Source: Lentinula raphanica (lineage: Eukaryota > Basidiomycota > Agaricomycetes > Agaricales > Omphalotaceae). Taken from it: DNA of 64,000 nt. The notes below the pieces were generated by a model. The model was not told where the DNA came from. It ran no database searches and worked only from the letters and a program-made list of their open reading frames with translations. Position numbers and translations under genes: made by a program. Location of the stretch: the NCBI GenBank assembly GCA_027919835.1, contig JANVFP010000004.1, positions 1,798,001 through 1,862,000 on the forward strand. The letters run 5' to 3'. Below are positions 56,619 through 64,000 of this stretch, in pieces (position 1 is the first letter of the stretch; every line of letters begins with the position of its first letter).

Positions 56619-57002
56619 GCTCAAATCCTCTCAACTGCTATTAAATTTAAATGTATACTGAAATCCAATGAATGTAATTTCAAAAACCCGCTCTCAAATC
56701 TGCATCCTCGGAAAAGCATCCCACTGAGGGAAAACTGTGATCACATCAAGCTCATATGTTCAACGCTCACTTCTTGTAATGTTCACTATTCTGATGTCCC
56801 TTCGATGTTTGACGAAGGTCATTGTGAGATCTTACAAAAATCTTCGAACAATGAAAATTCTAACAATTAATATTATGTCTGTTTGTTTTGAGGATTCGCT
56901 TGTCAATCCATGTCAATTAGACCTCATCTTCACATCGCAGACTTGTGATAAAATTAGTCCAACACAGACATCTCACGGACATCCAAGGTGGATTGCGGTG
57001 TA

Positions 57003-57282
57003 GTACTCTTATTGTGCTAAAAATAAAACTTGATCTCATTTGGTAGCAAAGAATCTGAAAAAATCATGAAAAATACTCAAAAAATTCAGGGGTGCCTCAT
57101 TGGCCCTGAAAATGCAAGACAAAAAAATTACACAACACAATTGAAGAACAATGTCACTCCAAATCATACCAAATCTACTATACAGTCAGTATATATCATG
57201 TATATGGCATTTATAGCATCCCTAGTACCATCAATCATTTATATTACCAACTATTTGCAATAGGTACCCAATAACTCATCGG
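57003..57282 (+). mobile_element. Foldback-type repeat (FB-D), part right of the two-gene transposon
   Basis: It repeats, in the same orientation, words of the left part (AAAACTTGATCTCATTTGGT, AATCTGAAAAAATCATG, CAGTCAGTATATATCATGTA) and contains its own intact CATCCCTAGTAC site. Its right end GGTACCCAATAACTCATC is the inverted partner of the left end at about 49588. Confidence 0.65.
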
Positions 57283-58290
57283 TGTTTTTTTACAAAAGCT
57301 TCACTGTATCCTGTGCAGCAGATCAACGGCGGGTCTTCCACAATTATCTGTACCAGGAAGTCAATACAAGCTTGGGAGGCTTGACGAATGACGGGTATTG
57401 CACTCTGAAGCTCGGGGAAGAAAACACTGACTAGAGCGATGAGCTTACTTCTAGTCTGTGGTTGAGTTGCAGCATCTAAATGAAAGCTGATATTGGAGCT
57501 TCCAATCTTCAAAACCTCCTTCAGAACTTTGATAATACCATCCACGTCTTCAGGTAGATCCGCTGGGAGGTCCTTCAAGATATGCAGCAAGGTATGGACA
57601 AGAAGTTCTTCGGCCTTGTGCCCTCTGATGCCCTAGAGATAGAAGTGTCAGTACAATACATTGCAGAAATTGGGTGCTGAACTCACTTGGTCCACAAGAG
57701 AAGACAAAACTGCCTCTACAAAATCATATGCAGGAACTGCCATTATTGTGGATCCTTTTGCTAAGTTCTGGTGAGCCAAGACTACTCCAGGCTGCATAGG
57801 AATTTGTTGATCAATGCCGAGGAATGCAATAGTTATTGTAGGATCATCGGAGTGATGTTTGTATTCCAAAGCAGGCTCTTTTGCTAGGAGCTTGCGGTTG
57901 TGCCCACCAAGCTTCCCCAGGATACAGATAGTGGTGTGCGCAAGGTGATGGTTTGCAGGCAATGGCTTCAAATAGAGCATCCATTAGTTCCCTCAAAACA
58001 ATGTTGAGTGTGGGGTCCAGAAAGTCAGGGGTGAGGTTGTTGATGCAGAGCTCTAAGGTTTGTAATCCTTGAGCTACAAGTTCAGGTCCTCCTCCTCATA
58101 GAGCAACAGCCAAAGGTTGCCGTTGCATAAATAGGTCAGATATGGAAGAAGGTGAGTCAAACGCAGTGGGACTGTAAGGCAGAGTTCAACTATTATATCA
58201 TGAGTGGGTCCTTCTGATGAGAGAAATTGTTGGTTGAGACACTCAAGCATTTCTGGTAATAGTTGAAGGACCTCTTTATACAAGAGCTCA
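57283..58290 (-). pseudogene. Tra1-like fragment C, N-terminal region
   Basis: Minus-strand landmarks in order: LYKEVLQLLPEMLECLNQ, DIIVELCLTVPLRLTHLLPY, GGPELVAQGLQTLELCINN, LTPDFLDPTLNIVLREL, then a frameshift, LKPLPANHHLAHTTICILGK, LGGHNRKLLAKEPALEY, FVEAVLSSLVDQ, a retained GT..AG intron (about 57640-57690), GIRGHKAEELLV, then a jump to LLHILKDLPADLPEDVDGII and FPELQSAIPVIRQASQACI. The last part is the segment missing from copies A and B. A retained intron shows origin by DNA duplication, not by reverse transcription. Confidence 0.88.
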
Positions 58291-58294
58291 AATT

Positions 58295-58970
58295 ATGGCC
58301 GCTCACAACCCTGTCACCTTCACCAAAAAGCGACAAGCTGGCATAGGCTTACTGGAGAGTCAAGGATGGGTAGCTCTGAAGGATGGCAAACTTGGCAGGG
58401 TGTATCAATCAAGAGGAAACCATGTACTCCATGCATGCCATTATGATATATACTACTACATACAGTGCCCAGCCTTTGGTAAGCTCCTCCTCTTGAGTTT
58501 GCCTCTGCCCTTCCCCTCCAGCTACCTTGAGTTGTGAAGCTGCATTGGAGGCCACTTCGATCCGCCCTAATTGCAGCCTCTTCGAATATTTGCTGCCACG
58601 GAAATGCGAGGATCAGGTGCGATGCGGGCTAGAGAGGTTGTGTGTAGGAGTACCCTTCAGCTTTTCGATACTTCATGCCCTCATCCAGTGTCTAGAAATT
58701 ACCAGAACGCAGGGACAGTATAAGAGGACTCAGTGCTCAAAAAAGCTCATAATTACAACGTTTCAAATTTCAGCCATCGTACACCCTAGTACTCTCGAGC
58801 CCATATGTACGCTATAGGGAATTTGTGATACTGAGACCGAAAACACGTTGGAATGAGAGATGGGAGAGTCTGCGAGAGGTAGCGAGAAGACAGAGGAGAA
58901 GGTAGAAAGGGGCGAGGGGGTGACTGCGCTAAGGGCACATCGGACGCTAGAGTGGATATCTTTGTGCTCC
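58295..58970. other. Unassigned sequence
   Basis: A short plus-strand frame at 58295 (LLESQGWVALKDGKLGR) has weak resemblance to the coding trace at 61490-61560 (SLESLGWAVVKD). Nothing else recognisable. Confidence 0.35.
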
Positions 58971-58974
58971 ACAA

Positions 58975-61820
58975 TTGAACGTCAACACAACGATATCGGT
59001 CACAGTATTTTACAAAAGATAATGTCGGCTATAGGACGTATCATTGTAAATGACCTTACAATGATACGCCCCAATGTCGGGAATTGTAACAATTCCTTGC
59101 TGTAGGTCGTTGATTCACCAGTCGACGTAGATGCGCGTCAAACGGGAAAGTGCAAGTATCAAAAGAAGAAGTGCCACGATAAATCTAAGGCCAAACTGTG
59201 AATGTAGAGTTAGAGTACATGGACGGGGAAAAGGTCAAAACCAACCGATCGAAGAGACAGCCAAAACCAACGACACAAGAGAGAGCAAAAAAGTGCGTTC
59301 GTGGAAGGCCATGAAAAATCCGACTATTCAAGACTCATGAAGGCACACCGCAGCCGGTGTAAGGAGGACCAGGAGAGCCCAGGTTAAAATATGGCCTGGA
59401 AAAGGAGTAGGCGAAACTCACATAGGGAAGGCCAAAACCAACATATCGCACAGTCATGTAAAGCCTAGAGAGAGAGCCAAGGCATGAACGGACATCGCGA
59501 AAACATACCGGTCGAAAGGTCAAGACCAATCGTTAGTAGGAGAGAAGACCGAAGCCGACGAAACTTTGAAGTTCGTTCAACTCAATGGATAACGTTCGAG
59601 GGCTATCCAAGACTCGTATGGAAATGAACCTAGCCGAATCGGATAGATAGATAAGAGGCTGAAGCCTACCTATCCGACAGAAGACCAGAAAAGCAAGCTG
59701 ATGAGCAACGTCTACCATTCGAGGGCCACAAAAAGCCCAACGAAAAAGCCAAGGCATGAAGGGACATTGCCAAATCATACCAGTATAAAGGACAGGACCA
59801 ATCATTAGTAGCCTAGAAGACCGTAGCCAACGAAATACACTTCAACTCAACTCATACGGAAATGAACCTAGCCAAATCGGATAGATAGATAAGAGGCCGA
59901 AGCCTACCTATCCGACAGAAGAGCAGAAAAACAAGCTGACGAGCAGAGGCTAGCATCCGAGGGCCACAAAAAGCCCAACGAAAAAGCCAAGGCAAGAAGG
60001 GACATCGCCAAATCATACCGGTCGAAAGGCCAAGACCAATCGTTAGTAGCACTGAAGACCGAAGCGGACGAAAATTTGGAGTTCGTTCGACTCAGTGGAT
60101 AACGTTCGAGGGCTATCCAAGACTCATATGGAAATGAGCCTAGCCAAATCGCATAGATAGACAAGAGGCCGAAGCCTCAGGCTACCTATCCGACAGAAGA
60201 CCAGAAAGACAAGCTTATGAGCAACGTCTAGCATTCGAGAGAGCCCAGGCATGAAGGGACATTGCCAAATCATACCGGTCGAAAGGCCAAAACCAATCGT
60301 TAGTAGCACAGAAGACAGAATCCGACGGAATTTTGGACTCAGTGGATGGGGTGCGAGGGTCATCCAAAACTCGCATGGAAATGAACCTCGCCAAATCGCA
60401 TGGATAGACAAGAGGCCGAAGCCTACCTATCCGACAGAAGACCAGAAAACAAGCTGACGAGCAACATCTAGCATTCAAGGGCCACGAAAAGCCCAACGAA
60501 AGAGCCAAGGCATGAAGGGACATCGCCAAATCATACCGATCGAAAGGCCAAGACCAATCGTTAGTAGCACAGAAGACCGAAGCCGACGAAAATTTGGAGT
60601 TCGTTCGACTCAGTGGATAACGTTCGAGGGCTATCCAAGACTCATATGGAAATGAACCTAGCCAAATCGCATAGATAGATAAGAGGCCGAAACCAACCTA
60701 TCCAAAGAAGCCCCAAAAGCCTAGCAGAAGAGGACATTTAGTGACTTGTTACGTTCGAATGGGGCATAACATTCAATCTACCTAGCGTAAACAAAGAATA
60801 AGCAACGTTCAACCACACAACTAGAAAAGCCGAAACCCATCTATCAAACAGAAGGCTGTAGCCAACCAAATGAGCGTTGAAAGAATCACCAGTCTAACCC
60901 GATGAGTGGATACATGACGAAAAGGTCAGAGGAAGACTTAGCGTATAGTCGTCGTGAAAGCAACGTACTCAGATCACAGAGATAGATAGGACAAAGTCAG
61001 ACTGTCACCGAGTAGACTCACTGCAGAGGAGGTACTTCAAATTGAAGCTTGGACTGCCACACGATGTACGAAATAAAGAGCTATTAAGAGAAAGCGAGCT
61101 AAGGCATCCAAGCTACACAAACAGAGAGGCCAAAAGCCTGTCTATTAAACGGAAGGCTGAAGCCTACCTAGCAAGGAGATGGAGAAGGATTGAAGTGCGA
61201 TGAATTGGAAAAAAGGCCAAGTCGAAATGCTTAGTCATCTGAGCGCCTAAACTTGAGAGGATTGACTCGAGAATTTTTCTCTTAAGTTCGATGTTCACCA
61301 TCCTCAACGTTCTTCGCGATTGGTCTTTGATCTTTCGCGTTACAACTGGATTTGTCCTTTTGTAATGGGTAGCTTTGGCTACTGCCTAGACTATCACCTC
61401 ACTCAATCCTCTGTATATCTATCTTGAACTTTAATCGCCAACGACGCTGGACGGCCGCTCACAAACACCTTCACCTAGGAATCCAGAAAAGGTTGGATCA
61501 AAATGAGCTCACTGGAAAGTCTAGGGTGGGCAGTTGTGAAGGATCTCTTGCTGAAGTCGTCTGTAACACATTCGGACGTGTGAACAGATTGGAGGAAGTA
61601 TTCGGAGACGAGTACGTACTAGCGCCCCACGCTGGACCAAATCATAGACTTAGAGGAAGGCGCAGATGTAGAATCATTGCTCAAGGCCCCGTGGATAGAG
61701 TCCGACTCAATCGAGCCATCCTCGTCTAGTTCGTTCAAAGTTCGCTTCAACTTGACTTTTCGACTGCTAACATTTACTTCACGTTATAGCATGATCTTCC
61801 TCCGATGCACCACTAACTGT
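58975..61820. repeat. Large inverted repeat, arm 2
   Basis: Reverse-oriented counterpart of 44340-46412. The outer parts match closely (CCCGACATTGG-type unit at 58975-59175; the stretch 60740-61480 against about 44800-45540; the trace at 61490-61815 against 44340-44800). The middle is expanded by a tandem array. Confidence 0.75.
59530..60710. repeat. Tandem array of about 260-bp units
   Basis: Four to five units, each with AAGACCGAAGC, GTTCG..CTCAGTGGATAACG, CGAGGGCTATCCAAGACTC, GAAATGAACCTAGCC, GATAGATAAGAGGC, CCTACCTATCCGACAGAAGA, AAAAGCCCAACGAAA and CCAAATCATACCGGTCGAAA. Unit starts are near 59555, 59820, 60057, 60311 and 60573. Some units have internal deletions, as near 60235. Minus-strand frames repeat with the array and are a by-product of it. 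Confidence 0.85.
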
Positions 61821-62359
61821 TGTTCCTTCCACGTCTCCCACCGTGGAAGAAACATCTAAGTCTCCGAAGAAGCGTTCTTCACTCGCTCAGTATGCAGCAC
61901 GACGAAGAGCTGAAAAACTCGTCGACACGGGCCTCTCTCCCTCTCGCACCTGTTTCGCCCACTCAAGTTTCGCCAAATTCATCCGCCCATCCGATCCGTG
62001 CGTCCAGTCTTACAGATGGGCCATCCCTGGCTGTGGTGAAAATGCCCGATCCGATTGAGCTATCAATATCAAGCTCGTTCTTAATCTTCCTCAAATTCGA
62101 AAACATCCATAGCTGACACTCTATGCCGATTATAGCATTACGCTCCTTCGATGTGCGAGCAGCAGCAGTCTTGCCAAACAGTGATTTGCTGATCACAACG
62201 CCCAATATGGATTTCGTCCATGCACCCGTGCCGAAGTGCGAGACACGTATACGACAAGCAAATAACTTTGCCAAGTATGACCCTCGGGCCTTTATACTGG
62301 CCTCAGTCATTCCATCTGTCTGTTGCTCACCTAGCGGTGATTCCATATCCTTCTCATGA
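61424..62359 (+). pseudogene. Unidentified decayed gene spanning the end of arm 2
   Basis: Pieces in shifting frames on the plus strand: SLESLGWAVVKDLLLKSSV (61510), RPTLDQIIDLEEGADVESLL (61630), IESDSIEPSSSSSFKVRF (61690), a possible intron, EETSKSPKKRSSLAQYAARR (61845), TDGPSLAVVKMPDPIELSIS (62015), and RSFDVRAAAVLPNSDLLI with TPNMDFVHAPVPKCETRI (62140-62240). They look like one coding sequence broken by frameshifts. The family is unknown to me. Confidence 0.45.
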
Positions 62360-64000
62360 TTCCGCACATCCCCTTTGTCACGCTTGATATCAGCCAGCTC
62401 CCTCCGATCTCTTAGTGGCCAACAGGCCTGGCCCCACAGGAGTCTGTCCGACGTTATAACAAGTGATCCCTTCCTCAGGGTACAGGCTCCGATCCGTCTA
62501 CGCCAACTGGTCAAACATTCCACACTGCCACTCTCGCTCCCATGTATTCATAAACTGTTCATGATACACTCTTCATAAAACACTCCTTGACTCAGCGAGT
62601 CTTGCTCGTAACATATGCTCGTTGGAAGCGGCTGGTGATTTGAACACCGCGGTACACAATCGTCTATGTTTGCGCATCCACTCAGAACGGCCACAGCCGG
62701 GTAGACAGTTCCTAGTATCATCCAGTGAAAGGGAGCACATTGATCGACGACACAAATCAGCGGCGGTGTCAAGACTGTCGGCGAAAACTCAAATAGTCAC
62801 GCTCTTCAAAGCTTTGGGGTGATCTTAGTCGCATCTCACGCGTCTGCCTTGCGCGTCTGTATTCGGGTCAGAGTACTAAGAAGGGTTTAGGTGAAGGGTC
62901 AGTGGTAGCACAAGGAGTGTAAAAAGGTGTAAATTGATGAGTCGATGACGACGCAGAGGTTTGTCCAATACATCCGTTGTAATCAGGTCAAATGTCTCAC
63001 GTCTAGACTCCAGTGGACAACCTGTAGCAGGCCCTTGGTTGCCCCTCCGCCTGAAAAAAGCTTTGCACAAACACCATACTCAACGTGTTCTAATGTATCA
63101 CAAGAACTCGTGCTGCCTGCCTTTATCTCCATATCCGATGATGGAAAACTAAGCAGCCTCTGCCACGCTCTGCAGCGCATGGAATCTATCTTTCTCCCTT
63201 CTCTACATGGCCATGACACTGAGAACCCAGCAGATGCCCGGCCCGGAGTACGGTTATTCGCTGCGTTCACCTCGTCGTAGCGGATGATGGGGGTGATCCT
63301 ATGGCTTTTTTCTTGTGGATCGAGAAGGGTGAGAAGGGCAGAAGAGGTGTCGAGAGGTTTACTTGTCGCGTTTGCTTGCTGATAGGAAAGTCGGATGCAT
63401 TAGCCCTGATTTATTCCAATGGAACCACACTATCCATAGATCGGTGGCGTGTGCCCTTCTAAAGCTTGTTCTGTTCTATTTTGGATTTTGATACGCTCTA
63501 GCTTGCTCACTCCTCACTCCACAATGCCCTCCTCTCAATCTACGTGCAATACCTTCAAACTTGCTCGCTCACTTACCGCTGACTCACTGATCGAAGGAGA
63601 AGGAAGAGAGGCCTCAAACTCCATAAGAACACGAACTCGATCTAGAACTTGGACTCCAGAAAAATGCTGACGAACGACGACAACCGTGCCTCCTTGCAGA
63701 CCACATTAGGTTTCAACTTCCGTTTCAACCTCGTCCTCTACGTCTAACCCTAAAGCAAACTTGCTTCCGAATCCCAACACCACTTCCAACGCTTCCTTCT
63801 CCCACGCTTCCTTCCCAAACACTTTGCGTTCGTGTACGGATTCTGATCGTGCACAAAGGACCTAACGGCGGGATTGGAAGATGTATATACGTGGATATCG
63901 TGAAGAGATCCTAGTGGATGCTCTCTCTCTTCGCAATTCTAGACGCTCGCCACTCTTCACAGTCAACAACTCTTTTTATATGTATGAAACTTCAAGTATA
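62360..64000. other. Unassigned sequence at the right edge
   Basis: Several short frames (for example 62945-63280 plus) without recognisable domains or a consistent splice model. No repeat link to the rest of the window was noticed. Confidence 0.35.

Larger units (their letters stand above)
50096..57002. mobile_element. Two-gene DNA transposon with CACCGCAA termini and TA duplication
   Basis: The element 50098-57000 begins CACCGCAAACCA and ends in the complement of CACCGCAATCCA. It is flanked by TA on both sides (50096-50097, 57001-57002). Related foldback repeats give the empty site (CATCCCTAGTAC at about 57217-57228; CACCCCTAGTAC near 34552). It contains two divergent multi-exon genes: a 12-exon transposase-like gene on the minus strand and a 7-exon companion on the plus strand. 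Termini starting CAC with a 2-bp duplication are reminiscent of CACTA/EnSpm-type elements, but the assignment is uncertain. Confidence 0.85.

Noticed and set aside
59533..60529. Repeated minus-strand ORFs with the text LVFLVFCRIGRLRPL
   Set aside because: They recur with the 260-bp array and shift frame between units; they are a product of the repeat and not a protein family.

Overview
The window looks like nuclear DNA of a basidiomycete fungus, most likely an Agaricomycete. The reasons are introns of about 47-67 bp with GT..AG ends and internal CTAAC/CTAAT-like branch sites, a Ty3/gypsy pol of the type common in these fungi, fragments of a fungal Tra1 protein, and a large transposon-type protein that I recognise from agaricomycete genomes. 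No tRNA, rRNA, CRISPR or bacterial operon structure was seen. Almost everything is mobile or decayed DNA, and no intact housekeeping gene is present.

Layout. 1-3650: low-complexity repeat ground with a truncated MITE at the left edge, a CAGGT-rich cluster and about nine GTGCTT..AAGCAC palindromes. 3660-7570: a nest in which hAT transposase remnant 2 is split by foldback element FB-A (8-bp target duplication), and FB-A itself holds hAT remnant 1. 7570-19000: a compositionally distinct block with a 387-bp tandem duplication, two apparently intact intron-rich plus-strand genes of unknown function (872 and 552 aa), and a 5'-truncated Ty3/gypsy pol on the minus strand. 19000-30800: mostly non-repetitive DNA with relics (OPT transporter, recyclin/Sec10-like protein) and one short spliced GIY-YIG gene. 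30800-40940: decayed Tra1 sequence in two inverted copies, split by foldback elements FB-B and FB-C and by MITEs. 40940-49110: copies of unidentified repeat X, a small coiled-coil gene, and one arm of a large inverted repeat (44.3-46.4 kb). 49100-58290: a Tra1 scrap, then a foldback-type repeat carrying a 6.9-kb two-gene DNA transposon with CACCGCAA termini and a TA target duplication, then another Tra1 fragment. 58970-61820: the second arm of the large inverted repeat, expanded by a roughly 260-bp tandem array. 61800-64000: an unidentified decayed coding trace and unassigned sequence.

How the parts relate. The best candidate for an undescribed system is the two-gene element at 50098-57000. 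A 12-exon transposase-like gene and a 7-exon companion diverge from a shared 294-bp promoter region. All splice phases agree in both genes, and the only visible lesion is one in-frame TGA. The second candidate is the foldback family: FB-A and FB-B have different arms but share a central loop in which one reading frame stays open and aligned. The third is the 8.9-17 kb block, where a short palindrome of the form GATCTGCTAGATC recurs between genes and inside four introns, and where a C-rich tract followed by a hairpin recurs three times. Gene models were built by hand-splicing the raw sequence and were checked only for frame consistency; no database search was possible.
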